From GCA-2683135 sp964507445 (GTDB taxonomy: Bacteria; Planctomycetota; GCA-002687715): a DNA stretch of 64,000 bases. Where the stretch lies: assembly GCA_964507445.1 (NCBI GenBank), contig CAZDQF010000009.1, forward strand, positions 128,091 through 192,090, given 5' to 3'. The notes under the pieces were generated by a model that worked only from the letters and a program-made list of their open reading frames with translations, did not search any database and had not been told where the DNA came from. Position numbers and translations under genes: made by a program. This document shows positions 52,865 through 61,466 of the stretch, one piece after another (within the stretch, counting starts at the first letter, position 1; every line of letters begins with the position of its first letter).

Positions 52865-53851
52865 ATGAGTTCCCCCATCCGAGTTGCCGTCACCGGCGCC
52901 GCCGGCCAGATCTGCTACAGCCTGCTCCCCCGCATCGCCGCCGGCGAGATGTTCGGCAAGGAGCAGCCCGTGATCCTCCAGCTGCTGGAGATCCCGGTGG
53001 ACAAGGTCCAGGCGGCCATGGGTGGCGTCGCCATGGAGTTGGACGACTGCGCCTTCCCGCTGCTGGAGGGCATCGTCATGTCCGACGACCCGAAGGTGGC
53101 GTTCGAGGGCGCGGATTGGTGCCTCCTGGTGGGGAGCAAGCCGCGGGGCCCGGGCATGGAGCGGGCGGACCTGCTGAAGGACAACGGCCGCATCTTCGTC
53201 GGTCAGGGCGACGCCATCGACGCGGTCGCGGCGGACGACTGCAAGGTGGCGGTGGTGGGGAACCCCTGCAACACCAACGTCATGATCGCCGCCAGCCGGT
53301 GTTCACGGATCCCGGACGCCAACTTCACCGCCATGACCCGCCTCGACCAGAACCGGGCCCTGACCCAGCTCGCCAAGAAGGCGGGGGTGCCCGTGAGCGA
53401 CGTCACGGACATGGTGATCTTCGGCAACCACAGCCCGACCATGTACCCGGACTTCGAGAACGCCAGGATCGGCGGCCGTCCGGTCACCGACGTGATCACG
53501 GACCGCGCGTGGCTCGAGGGGGATTTCATCCCCACAGTGGGCAAGCGGGGGGCCGCCATCATCGCGGCCCGCGGCCTCTCCAGCGCCGCCAGCGCCGCCA
53601 ACGCCCTCATCGATCACGTGCGCTCCCTGGTGACCCCGGGGGAGACGATCCACTCCGTGGCCTGCCGCAGCGACGGCAACTACGGCTTCGCGGAGGGCGT
53701 GTGGGCGAGCGTCCCGGTGCGCACCACCGGGAACGGCACCTATGAGGTGGTCAAGGGCTTCGAGCACGGGGCGTTCGCCGAGGAGAAGCTCCGCGCCACC
53801 AACGATGAGCTGGTGGCGGAGCGGGACACGGTCGCCGATCTCCTCAGCTGA
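52865..53851 (+). CDS. mdh: Malate dehydrogenase
   Basis: 328 residues of the cytosolic/type-2 malate dehydrogenase family. The NAD loop is VTGAAGQICYSLL (about 9-21). Substrate-binding arginines lie in VGSKPRGPGMERADLL and TRLDQNRALTQLA, and the catalytic His is in IFGNHSPTMYP. DGNYGFAEGVWASVPVR is the C-terminal signature. It interconverts malate and oxaloacetate with NAD in the TCA cycle. It forms a short plus-strand pair with tatD, and its stop lies 6 nt from the convergent peptidase stop. Confidence 0.96.
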   Translation: MSSPIRVAVTGAAGQICYSLLPRIAAGEMFGKEQPVILQLLEIPVDKVQAAMGGVAMELDDCAFPLLEGIVMSDDPKVAFEGADWCLLVGSKPRGPGMERADLLKDNGRIFVGQGDAIDAVAADDCKVAVVGNPCNTNVMIAASRCSRIPDANFTAMTRLDQNRALTQLAKKAGVPVSDVTDMVIFGNHSPTMYPDFENARIGGRPVTDVITDRAWLEGDFIPTVGKRGAAIIAARGLSSAASAANALIDHVRSLVTPGETIHSVACRSDGNYGFAEGVWASVPVRTTGNGTYEVVKGFEHGAFAEEKLRATNDELVAERDTVADLLS

Positions 53852-53857
53852 CCGCCG

Positions 53858-54931
53858 TCACTGCCTCGGCATGGCGTCCTTGTGCACCATGTACGCCAGC
53901 ACCTTGGCCCGGATGTAGTTCTCCGACAGCATCCGGTAGCCGTTGAGCCGGCCGTGGGTGGCGCCCCATGAGTCCTTGGTGACGTAGAAACGCTTGCCGT
54001 TCTTGTCCTTGGCGATGCCGACGATGTGCAGCAGGTGATCGTCCGTGGTGCGCTTGTCCTTGAACATGGCGTCCCGCACCTCCTGGGTCACGGCGCCGGG
54101 CTTCTCCAGGTCTTCAGTCAGGGTGCCGATGCCCTCTCCGGGCTTGTAGGTCTTCTCGCTGACGTCGATGTCCACGGCGATGGAGTAGCCGTTCTTCAGG
54201 GCGTTGTCGAAGGTGCTCATGAACTCGTCGATGGGCAGGTTGATGTAGCGGTCGTACTTCATCCAGTTGTCCTGCACCGTCAGCATGGCCTCCTGGTGGA
54301 ACGGGGCGTAGCTGTAGGACATGACCTCCACGTAGTCGTCGACCGGGATCTTGAGCACGTCGTCGGCGTACTGCTTGGGCGACATGGTCTTGCCGTCCAC
54401 CTCCACCGTGGTCGGGGCCTTCCCCATGTAGGTGTCCAGCACCGCACCCACCGCCACGGTCCAGGTGGGGGAGAGGCGGCGGGCCTTCGCCAGGGCGTCG
54501 ATCATCCCCTTGAGGGCGCGCTCCATCTCGCCGTGAGAGTGGCGGCGCTGGCCCTCGCGCAGGCCGTTGTACGCCGACTGCGGCACGATCCCATGTTCCC
54601 GGATCATGGCCATGACGTCGTGCGACAGGCCGCCCTGACCGAACACGGTCTTGCCCTTGGCGACCACGTACCGCTTCGCCTTCTCCACGTACGTGTGCCG
54701 CACCGTGAACATCTCGGACAGGTCCACGGGCTTGCCGTGCATCCGCTCCAGCTCGCTCTCCAGGAACGACGTGGTGGCGTAGCACCAGCAGGTCCCGGTG
54801 TTGTCCTGGGACTCCACGGCGAGCCGCGGCACCTGCGTGACGATGGTGTAGTCCCCCATCTTCGCGGGCTGCGCCGCGGCGATTCCGGACAACAGGAGGG
54901 CGATCAACAGAGTGGCGATACAGCGATTCAC
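53858..54931 (-). CDS. Secreted C1-family (bleomycin hydrolase/PepC-like) peptidase
   Basis: 357 residues with a signal peptide (LLIALLLSGIAAAQ). The papain-like site is present: Gln42 and catalytic Cys48 in SQDNTGTCWCYATTSFLESE, and the His in DDHLLHIVG. The Asn of the usual E-N-S-W-G is replaced by Asp (TKDSWGATHG), which is unusual and may lower activity. The bleomycin-hydrolase layout is supported by NWMKYDRYINLPIDEFMSTF and NGYSIAVDIDVSEKTYKPGE. It is shorter than cytosolic PepC (about 450 aa), and the substrate is unknown. Confidence 0.85.
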   Translation of the reverse strand: MNRCIATLLIALLLSGIAAAQPAKMGDYTIVTQVPRLAVESQDNTGTCWCYATTSFLESELERMHGKPVDLSEMFTVRHTYVEKAKRYVVAKGKTVFGQGGLSHDVMAMIREHGIVPQSAYNGLREGQRRHSHGEMERALKGMIDALAKARRLSPTWTVAVGAVLDTYMGKAPTTVEVDGKTMSPKQYADDVLKIPVDDYVEVMSYSYAPFHQEAMLTVQDNWMKYDRYINLPIDEFMSTFDNALKNGYSIAVDIDVSEKTYKPGEGIGTLTEDLEKPGAVTQEVRDAMFKDKRTTDDHLLHIVGIAKDKNGKRFYVTKDSWGATHGRLNGYRMLSENYIRAKVLAYMVHKDAMPRQ

Positions 54932-55067
54932 GGCGGTCCTTTCGTCTGGCCCTTCCGGGCACCGTCCCTCATCATAGGCACATCTCGGTCCCTTGCCTCC
55001 TGAACCCCCTCCGCTGGCCCTTCATTCCACCCTTCCCCTGCACCGGCCACCCTCCTCCAACCCGCGC

Positions 55068-55096
55068 TTGACGCATCCCACCGCTCCTCGTAGAAC
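55068..55096 (+). promoter_or_regulatory. Sigma-70-like promoter for tRNA-Val
   Basis: TTGACG (55068-55073) and TAGAAC (55091-55096) are separated by exactly 17 nt. A start about 7 nt downstream would lie just before the mature 5' end of the tRNA (55107). The -35 box is near-consensus; the -10 lacks the final T. Confidence 0.6.
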
Positions 55097-55106
55097 CACC
55101 CTCCCG

Positions 55107-55180
55107 GGGCGATTAGCTCAGCTGGTTAGAGCGCCGTTCTCACACAGCGGAGGTCACTGGTTCGAATCCAGTATCGCCCA
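55107..55180 (+). tRNA. tRNA-Val (anticodon CAC)
   Basis: A full cloverleaf folds: acceptor GGGCGAT (55107-55113) pairs with ATCGCCC (55173-55179). The D-stem is GCTC/GAGC, the anticodon stem CCGTT/AGCGG (one G-U pair) around a loop CTCACAC with U33 and anticodon CAC at 55141-55143. The T-arm is ACTGG/CCAGT with TTCGAAT. The discriminator is A at 55180. The CCA end is not encoded, so it must be added enzymatically. Confidence 0.97.
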
Positions 55181-55193
55181 CTCCTTGGAAGAC

Positions 55194-55233
55194 GCGGCCG
55201 TGCTTGCTGTTGCAGGTGCGGCCGCTTCTCTTT
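55194..55233 (+). terminator. Possible intrinsic terminator after tRNA-Val
   Basis: GCGGCCG (55194-55200) and CGGCCGC (55219-55225) form a perfect 7-bp inverted repeat with an 18-nt loop, followed by TTCTCTTT. The stem and downstream T-rich stretch lie 14 nt after the tRNA end. The loop is long and the T-tract interrupted, so this is only a candidate. Confidence 0.4.
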
Positions 55234-55310
55234 GGCGTGCGGCTCCCCGACGCCCGTTGCCAGATTGCTGCCACTCTCAGATGCGTCGGCGGTTTCGGGC
55301 GGGCTCGCCA

Positions 55311-55340
55311 TGCCACCGCCTGCCACCGCCTGCCACCGCC
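55311..55340 (+). repeat. 10-bp tandem repeat, three copies
   Basis: TGCCACCGCC is repeated exactly three times head-to-tail (55311-55320, 55321-55330, 55331-55340), in non-coding DNA. A fourth partial copy may be seen just downstream (TTCGCCACC). It is too short and few for any array system and is probably a slippage product. Confidence 0.85.
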
Positions 55341-55508
55341 TTCGCCACCTCCGTCTCCTACGCGGGGGAGAGGGGTTGGGTCGGGGGAGATTCATCTGGT
55401 TCCGGGCCCGTCGAGAGACGCCCTCCCCCGGTCGTCGGGGTCGGCCAGTTCCTTCCTCCCAGGGGCGAGGGCCGGGTGTCGAGGTCGCGCACCACCGGGA
55501 AGTCAACC

Positions 55509-55742
55509 ATGAAGACCATTGTCGCTCTGCTTTGCGTTTCTCTCTCCGTTTTCGGCCAGGGCTTCGGTGCGCAGCAGGCGATCGCCACGAACGCGGATGG
55601 TGCCCGGAGCGTGTACGCCACGGACATGCTCTATGAGTGGTTGGGGATCGGCTCGGGAAACAAGCTCGGCGCGATCAACGCGGGGGTCACCTCCATTCGC
55701 TTCGTAGACGTTGGCGGCTTCTACAACTGGATCGCGTACTGA
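55509..55742 (+). CDS. Short secreted protein, possibly truncated
   Basis: 77 residues: a signal peptide (MKTIVALLCVSLSVFGQ) and about 60 mature residues (e.g. YATDMLYEWLGIGSG, GVTSIRFVDVGGFYNWIAY). I do not recognise it. The mature part is too short for the repeat-rich secreted proteins around it. The sequence after its TGA in the same frame is not coding-like, so it may be a truncated gene rather than a selenoprotein. A remnant of another secreted-protein-like gene lies at 58135-58376. Confidence 0.55.
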   Translation: MKTIVALLCVSLSVFGQGFGAQQAIATNADGARSVYATDMLYEWLGIGSGNKLGAINAGVTSIRFVDVGGFYNWIAY

Positions 55743-55781
55743 TCCCGGTCGAGGGCCGCCGCGCCGCGGGGATAGTCGCGG

Positions 55782-56546
55782 TCAGAGCACCGTCACCAGG
55801 GTGGGAGCGGAGATCCTGATGATCGGGCACCCCTGGGTGGGGTCCACGATCACGAACGCGAGGTTTGCGGTGAGGCCCGAGAGGGCGGGGATGTTCGGGA
55901 CCGTGATGGACGGCGCCGTGGAGGAGGACGGCAGCCACGTGTTGGGCCCGTTCAGGACGCCTGTGGTGTTGGAGAAGATCCCGCCTCCGGGGGTCGTGGA
56001 GAGGGCGAAGAGGGTGTCGTTGTCGAGGGGGAGGGTCCCCGCGCAGCTGGGCTGGCCGACGGTGTTGGTGAAGGCCGCCGCCATGATGAACGCCCCGCCT
56101 GGGTCGAGGGGTGAGTTGAGGAAGACGTCGCGCGTGACACCCGGCCGCAGGACGCCGATGGGCGTCAGGGCCGCGTCCACTCCGCCGATGCCGACGGTGT
56201 GGGTGGTCATGGCGCCGTTGACCCAGACCTCCACCACGTAAGGCCCCGGAGGCAGTTGATTGCCTGCGGAGTCCCGCTGATCCCAGTTGAAGTACACCAT
56301 GGCCTGACCCGCGGGGACCGGGATCGGGATGATGGGCAAGGCGTGAAGCCACCACACCTCCAAGCCGTTGCCGTCGAGGACGCGGATCGGCCCGATGGAC
56401 CCGAGGTAGAAGGTGGAGCTGGTGTCATTGGACACGCTCCCGATCACCTGCCCCCCGATCGGCGCCACGGGCGGCCCCACATCCGCCACCACCTGGGCCG
56501 ACGCCACCGAGACCACCCCCACGAGAACGAACACCACTCGCAACAT
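55782..56546 (-). CDS. Secreted protein with FlgD/Ig-like segment
   Basis: 254 residues from the second of two close ATGs (56546, with AGGAG 6 nt upstream), giving a signal peptide ending SVASAQ. The N-terminal half contains NWDQRDSAGNQLPPGPYVVE followed by VWVNG, a pattern seen in FlgD-like Ig folds that form structural or sorting domains. The C-terminal half is another beta-sandwich (LAFVIVDPTQGCPIIRIS). No catalytic residues are seen. An upstream start at 56588 would hide the signal peptide. Confidence 0.75.
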   Translation of the reverse strand: MLRVVFVLVGVVSVASAQVVADVGPPVAPIGGQVIGSVSNDTSSTFYLGSIGPIRVLDGNGLEVWWLHALPIIPIPVPAGQAMVYFNWDQRDSAGNQLPPGPYVVEVWVNGAMTTHTVGIGGVDAALTPIGVLRPGVTRDVFLNSPLDPGGAFIMAAAFTNTVGQPSCAGTLPLDNDTLFALSTTPGGGIFSNTTGVLNGPNTWLPSSSTAPSITVPNIPALSGLTANLAFVIVDPTQGCPIIRISAPTLVTVL

Positions 56547-56719
56547 CGTCATCTCCTGGGGTGAACTGATCACGCGATCAGCGAGCAAACCCCATCGTCC
56601 CCCATGAAAGCGACGGAATCCAGCTGGCGTAACGGGACTCGACCGTCATTTCCGTCCCTGATCCACGCCGACGGGTTGCTTCACCCGCGGGCCGGGCCGT
56701 GAAGGCGATGGCATGCCGG

Positions 56720-58039
56720 CTACCGGATCAGGTGCCAGCGAGTCTGGCGACCGGAAAGGTAGCGGACACGGGTGCCGTCGAAGACGGCGTCCTGCTCGAG
56801 CTTGATCTGGACCGGCTGGCCGTCCCACTCCGGGATGGGGACGGTGACGTTGCCCTCGATGGCGTAGCAGGTGTTGGGGTAGAGCTTCCAGTCGCCCCGG
56901 ATGGGGGTCGGGCCCTGGTTGTCCCACATGCCGATGGTGGGGCCGGCGGCGTGGCCGAAGTGGCCGAGGGGGTGGGTGTACACGGAGCAGGTGATGCCCT
57001 CCTTCTCCGCGGCGGCGCGCGTGGCCGCCAGGATCTCGTTGCCGGTCCGTCCGGTCTTGAAGCTGCCGCAGAGGATGTCCTGCCACCGGTTGCCGACGGC
57101 CATGGCGTCCTTCAGCCCCTGAGGGATGTCGGTCTCACCCGGTCGTAGCACGTAGGCCATCTCCTGCGTGTCCGTGTTCAGCCGGAGCATGGTGATGCCC
57201 ACGTCCGTGTGCAGGACGTCGCCGTGACGGATGACGGCCCCGCTCTTGCCCATGAGGGTGGCGTCGCTCCTGAGCCCGTTCCGTTGCACGTTGACGTAGG
57301 GCATGAACCAGATGGGGAGGTCGAGCTGGGCGAAGCGGTTGCGGATCCACCAGCGTAGCTGGTCCGTGGTGGTGACCCCGGGGGTCACCACCTGGCTCGA
57401 GAACGCCTCGGCGATGACGCGGCGTGCGATGGCGACGATGCGCGGGTAGACCTCGAGCTCGGGCTCCGTGCGGGTCTCGAGCCAGCGGATGCACAGGTCC
57501 TCGGCGCTCCTGGTCCGCTCGTTCAACTCTGGCCCGAGGGCTTCGCTCAGGCGGTCATGGAGCCCCTTGCTGAGCCCGTCTCCGAAGGACCAGTGCCGGC
57601 TGACGTTGATGCCGATGGTCTTCGGGTCGCGTTCCCTGATCACCTCCGCCAGGCGCTTCCACTGATCGTCGAGAGACCCGCCGTCCCACACCCCCTGGTA
57701 GAAGTCACCCAGTCCGTAGCGGCTGACCGTGAGGCGCTCCACGCCCTCCTCCGGTCCACGATCGAAGAACACCAGGATGGTGGTGCGCCGGGCGGCGAAC
57801 ACGGGCTCCGGCACCAACGTGAGGTACACGGGGTCCTCGGCGTACTCGCGGTTGATGACGATCCAACAGTCGAACCCGGTCTCCCGCATGACCCGCGGCA
57901 GCAGCACGTCGAGCCTGTGGGCCAGGAGACGGTTGGTCTCCTCGGCGCGGGCCTCGCGGTCGAGGATCGCGGGCATGCCCTGGGCGAGGAGAGGGGAGCA
58001 GAGCGCGGCGAGGATGCAGAGTCGTCGAATGGCGATCAT
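56720..58039 (-). CDS. Secreted M24-family metallopeptidase (Xaa-Pro aminopeptidase-like)
   Basis: 439 residues from the ATG at 58039 (signal peptide ILAALCSPLLAQG). It has a creatinase-like N-domain (DCWIVINREYAEDPVYLTLV) and a C-terminal pita-bread fold with metal ligands. These are two Asp (VLHTDVGITMLRLNTD), a His in YTHPLGHFGHAAGP, Glu in YAIEGNVTVPIPEWDG and Glu in VQIKLEQDAVFDG. It is probably an exported prolidase or aminopeptidase. The unusual export is in line with other secreted hydrolases in this genome. Confidence 0.9.
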   Translation of the reverse strand: MIAIRRLCILAALCSPLLAQGMPAILDREARAEETNRLLAHRLDVLLPRVMRETGFDCWIVINREYAEDPVYLTLVPEPVFAARRTTILVFFDRGPEEGVERLTVSRYGLGDFYQGVWDGGSLDDQWKRLAEVIRERDPKTIGINVSRHWSFGDGLSKGLHDRLSEALGPELNERTRSAEDLCIRWLETRTEPELEVYPRIVAIARRVIAEAFSSQVVTPGVTTTDQLRWWIRNRFAQLDLPIWFMPYVNVQRNGLRSDATLMGKSGAVIRHGDVLHTDVGITMLRLNTDTQEMAYVLRPGETDIPQGLKDAMAVGNRWQDILCGSFKTGRTGNEILAATRAAAEKEGITCSVYTHPLGHFGHAAGPTIGMWDNQGPTPIRGDWKLYPNTCYAIEGNVTVPIPEWDGQPVQIKLEQDAVFDGTRVRYLSGRQTRWHLIR

Positions 58040-58134
58040 GACCGGGAGGGTATGCCACGGATTCCGAAACGCCAACCGACTCCGTGATTCGCGGGCCCGG
58101 GCGTGAGCGTGCTTGTGGGAGGCCAGCGCCGTGA

Positions 58135-58376
58135 GGGTCATGGGGAGCCGGCAAGCGGCCCGAGTTCCGCTCGGTCCAGGCGAGCGCATAGTACGAACAG
58201 ATCCAGGACGTCAACGGCGCTTGGTACGACCTGATTACGACCCTCGGCTACAGCAGGTTCGCCCAGGACCTCATCCTCCGCGGAGACTATCCGGCGTCCG
58301 TGCCGGGGGCGAACGACACCGCAGCCAGTGTCAAGGTCAACGGAGTGGTGGTGCGCACGGGCAGGGACTCACGGGG
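58135..58376 (+). pseudogene. Fragment of a secreted-type protein gene with internal TAG
   Basis: Between 58135 and the kinase stop the plus strand encodes plausible protein: GKRPEFRSVQASA, then TAG at 58189-58191, then YEQIQDVNGAWYDLITTLGY, SRFAQDLILRGDYPASVPGA and NDTAASVKVNGVVVRTGRD. It is bounded upstream by a TGA at 58132-58134 and has no start codon. Base composition is coding-like across the TAG. It looks like the remains of a decayed gene overlapping the kinase 3' end. The 337 nt between 58040 and 58376 hold nothing else recognisable. Confidence 0.5.
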
Positions 58377-61313
58377 TCAGGTCCCGGGTTCCGCCTTCAG
58401 CGCGGCCTCCATGCGTGACCACAACCCGGTCCAGGCCCGGCGCTCCTCCGGAGAGAGCGCCGGGTGGAACGACCCCGGCCGATACGGTTTGAGGTGAGGG
58501 TCGTCCATCCAGTTTCGCAGGGTCACGTTGAGGGCCTCTCGGCCGATCCGGTTGTTCTCGTGGAGGCGCTGATAGGCGTTCACCTGCGCTTCGAGCCAGC
58601 CTCGAGCGTGATCCCGCCAGGTGCGGCGCTCCTGTTCACCGATTCGCACCCCGGTCTCGCGGTGGAGCCCGGCGCAAGCCGCGGCGCAGACGCCATACCA
58701 GGCGATGTTGGGTATCTGCTTCGGTCGCCGCTCCGTCTCGGACCGGAACAGGCGTGCCGCCGTGATGGCCCAACCCTTGTAGAACGCTGTCCGCCCGGCG
58801 GCCATCCGCTTGTCGTCCGGCACCTGCGGCTCGCCTTTGGTCCGCTGCTCCTGCAGCGTCTCTTCGAGCTCCATGAAGGAGCGGGTCTCCTCTCTCCAGT
58901 CCGGCATCGTCTTGTCGAAGCCGCCGTCGAGAGGCTTGTGTCCCTCCGCACGATCAAACGCCGACTGGGCATCCTCGAACCGACCGGTCAGCTGCAGCGC
59001 ACGGCCGAGGTAGGCCCAGGCCTCTCCGAATCCCGGGTCCGCCTTGGTCGCTGATTCCAGGTAGGGGAGGGCGTCCTCCGGGCGGTTGAGTCGCATCAAG
59101 GCGTCGCCCAGGTTGTACGGCGCCAGCTTGTAACTGGCCTCCCGCCTCATGGCCTCCTCGTACATCGCCATGGCTTCGTCGTATCGTCGGCCGGTGGCCA
59201 GGAGGTTGCCCAGGTTGTTCATGGTCTGGACCCCGGCTCCGAGGTCCAGGGCCTTTCGGTACAGGCGCTCGGCGCGCACCGGGTCCTGGTCCTTGAGCAG
59301 GGCGCCGGCGTAGTGATGAGCTCGAGGGGAGTCCGGCCACCCGGTGATCAGGAGGTCCACCGCCTCGACACGCTCGCGCGGTGATCCGCAGCGGCTCAAG
59401 GCCACGGATCGAAGCTCGTGATAGGGGAGCTTGCTGGCAGGTAGCCGCACGAGGGCGAGGGTGAGCAGCTCGACGGCCCGTCGGGCGGCTCCCTCGTCAG
59501 TGCGGAGGGATCTCGACAACGTGTGCAGCGCGTTGATGAACCGATCTACGGAGAGGGCCGAAGGGACCCGCGCTTCCTTCAGGGTCGCGTCGGCTTCGGC
59601 GGCCCGGCCCAGAGCCCGGAGCGCGTCGGCTTGCACGAGGGTCAGGGAGGGGAGGGCCGCCGCATCTGCTCGGATTCTCTCGATGATCTTCAAGGTCTCG
59701 CGAGGGTCGTGCTCGAGGAGCGAGACCGCCAGCCCTCCGGCGGCTTCGAGGCTGTTCGGGCGTAGCTCAAGCGCCCGCCGGAAATGGTCTGGCGCCGTGT
59801 CGGCGGGACGTCTCCCGCCGACCCAGCCTCCGTCGTCGAGCAGAGCGGCGAGCCCATCCCCCAGGGCGCCATCGAACCGGGTCTGCATCCGCACCTGTTC
59901 GCCACGGATGCGGTCGGGTTCCGCGGCCTGCAAGAGACCCCGTTGGTAGGCGAGGACGGGCAGCCCCACGGTCAGGACGAGCAGCAGGGAAGTCAGCAGG
60001 AGCGATGAGACGGGATTGCGCCGCGCGAGGCGCCAACCCCGGGTGAGCATGGAAGGGGGGCGCGCGCGAATGGGCTGCCCCTCTCGCACCGCGCGCAGAT
60101 CCTCGGCGAAGTCCAGCGCGGTCTGGTAACGGCGGTCCCGGTCCTTCTCCAGGGCGACCTTCAGGACGACGTCCAGGTCCCTGGGGATCGCGGGGTTCAG
60201 CCGCTGGGCGGGTCGCGGCTCTCGCGTCAGGATCGACTGGTAGAGCCCTTCACGGGTCGGGGCCTCGAACGGGCGGGTCAGGGTCACGGTCTCGTAGACG
60301 GTCACACCCAACGCCCAGATGTCCACCCGACGATCGACGCGGATCCGTTGCGCCATGAGCTGTTCCGGCGCCATGTAGGCCGGAGTGCCGAACAGGTCTC
60401 CGGTTCGGGTGAGGGTGGGCCCGTCGCCTTCCATCTCGCCGGCGAGCCCGAAGTCCAGGACCACCGGTTGCTCTTCCGGCGTGATCATGATGTTCCCGGG
60501 CTTGATGTCGCGGTGGATGACCCCGGACTCATGGGCAGCGTGGAGCGCGCGCGCGACCTGCTCCATGGTCGCCAGGATCTCGAGGACCGGTCCCGTTGAG
60601 GTCTGCGTCGTGCGGACACCGGTGGTGGGGCCGTCTCTGGTCGTCGCCCGCTCGGGATCTGGATTCGAGCGCGTGTCCAGATCCAGGACGCTGAACCCCA
60701 CCGTGTCGGGAGCCTCGGTGGCCGTCCTGATGCGGTTGGCCAGGGTCTCACCTCTCACGTATTGCATGGCGAGGAACGGCATCCCCGACGCCTCACCTGC
60801 TTCGTAGATGGTGCAGATGCCCGGGTGATCGAGCCGTGAGGCGAGGTGGGCTTCGCGGTTGAAGCGTCCGAGGCGGGCGTCTGACAACCCCGTCACCCCA
60901 TCGAGGACCTTCAGCGCCACCTTTCGCTGCAGTCGCGTGTCGTCGGCGAGGAAGACCACGCCCTGGCCACCGCGCCCGAGCTCCTCCCTGATCACGTAGG
61001 CGCCGATCCGCCCACCGACCTGGACGGGACCCCCTTCTGGCAGCTTGTCCGGCGGTGGCACACGAGTGCGTGTGTCGAACGCCGCCTTGATGGCGGGCGC
61101 CAGCTCCGCGGGGAACTCGGACAGGTAGCTCTCGAGGCTGCGCAATCCGCCCTTGCCCCAGTCCTCAAGGAACTCGGAGAAGAACCTCTCTACCGGAGTT
61201 GATTCCGAGATGGCGATGCTCCCATTGGGGTCGGGGCCGGGGCGACACCCCAAAGCGTCGCGGAAACTCCTGACCCATGCAACCGATTCCCTCTCGAATC
61301 CCGACCGACCCAC
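58377..61313 (-). CDS. Membrane Ser/Thr protein kinase with C-terminal TPR domain
   Basis: 978 residues. The kinase domain is at about 104-410: GRGGQGVVFLAD (113-124), Lys135 in KVALKVLD, HRDIKPGNIM (267 onward), DFG at 287-289 and GTPAYMAPEQ. It has a disordered insert at about 197-243 before helix E. A transmembrane helix (about 434-456) follows, then TPR repeats (about 490-830; e.g. ALDLGAGVQTMNNLGNLLAT, APYNLGDALMRLNRPEDALP). The start is a GTG at 61313, since no nearer ATG precedes the kinase. The TPR region is expected outside the cytoplasm as a sensor. Probably co-transcribed with the kinase at 61467. Confidence 0.92.
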   Translation of the reverse strand: MGRSGFERESVAWVRSFRDALGCRPGPDPNGSIAISESTPVERFFSEFLEDWGKGGLRSLESYLSEFPAELAPAIKAAFDTRTRVPPPDKLPEGGPVQVGGRIGAYVIREELGRGGQGVVFLADDTRLQRKVALKVLDGVTGLSDARLGRFNREAHLASRLDHPGICTIYEAGEASGMPFLAMQYVRGETLANRIRTATEAPDTVGFSVLDLDTRSNPDPERATTRDGPTTGVRTTQTSTGPVLEILATMEQVARALHAAHESGVIHRDIKPGNIMITPEEQPVVLDFGLAGEMEGDGPTLTRTGDLFGTPAYMAPEQLMAQRIRVDRRVDIWALGVTVYETVTLTRPFEAPTREGLYQSILTREPRPAQRLNPAIPRDLDVVLKVALEKDRDRRYQTALDFAEDLRAVREGQPIRARPPSMLTRGWRLARRNPVSSLLLTSLLLVLTVGLPVLAYQRGLLQAAEPDRIRGEQVRMQTRFDGALGDGLAALLDDGGWVGGRRPADTAPDHFRRALELRPNSLEAAGGLAVSLLEHDPRETLKIIERIRADAAALPSLTLVQADALRALGRAAEADATLKEARVPSALSVDRFINALHTLSRSLRTDEGAARRAVELLTLALVRLPASKLPYHELRSVALSRCGSPRERVEAVDLLITGWPDSPRAHHYAGALLKDQDPVRAERLYRKALDLGAGVQTMNNLGNLLATGRRYDEAMAMYEEAMRREASYKLAPYNLGDALMRLNRPEDALPYLESATKADPGFGEAWAYLGRALQLTGRFEDAQSAFDRAEGHKPLDGGFDKTMPDWREETRSFMELEETLQEQRTKGEPQVPDDKRMAAGRTAFYKGWAITAARLFRSETERRPKQIPNIAWYGVCAAACAGLHRETGVRIGEQERRTWRDHARGWLEAQVNAYQRLHENNRIGREALNVTLRNWMDDPHLKPYRPGSFHPALSPEERRAWTGLWSRMEAALKAEPGT

Positions 61314-61466
61314 GCCTGGACCGCCTTCACGACCGCAGACCGCCGGGTCGCCGATCGACCATGAGCGTCGGTCCCCGTGGGGACGGGTCCACGGCCGACC
61401 TGCGCTCCGTCGCGGCTGCGCACGCGACGGGCTGGGCCGTCCGCAAGTGGTGAAGTGGTGAAGGAG

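Larger units (their letters stand above)
55181..55508 (+). other. Intergenic stretch without a gene (328 nt)
   Basis: Between the tRNA and the small secreted gene no convincing reading frame is seen. It contains the terminator candidate and three perfect tandem copies of TGCCACCGCC at 55311-55340. The remainder is GC-rich without a recognisable element; the promoter of the small gene at 55509 presumably lies at its 3' end. Confidence 0.6.

Noticed and set aside
55311..55340. CRISPR-like repeat
   Set aside because: The unit is only 10 bp, with no spacers and three copies, and no cas genes are nearby.
55740..55742. TGA of the 77-aa secreted gene as a third Sec codon
   Set aside because: The following frame (rich in S, R, A, P) ends after 11 codons at a TAG and is not protein-like.
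58189..58191. TAG read as pyrrolysine in the 58135-58376 fragment
   Set aside because: The fragment has no start codon or recognised family, and decay explains it more simply. Pyrrolysine is essentially confined to methylamine methyltransferases and a few relatives.
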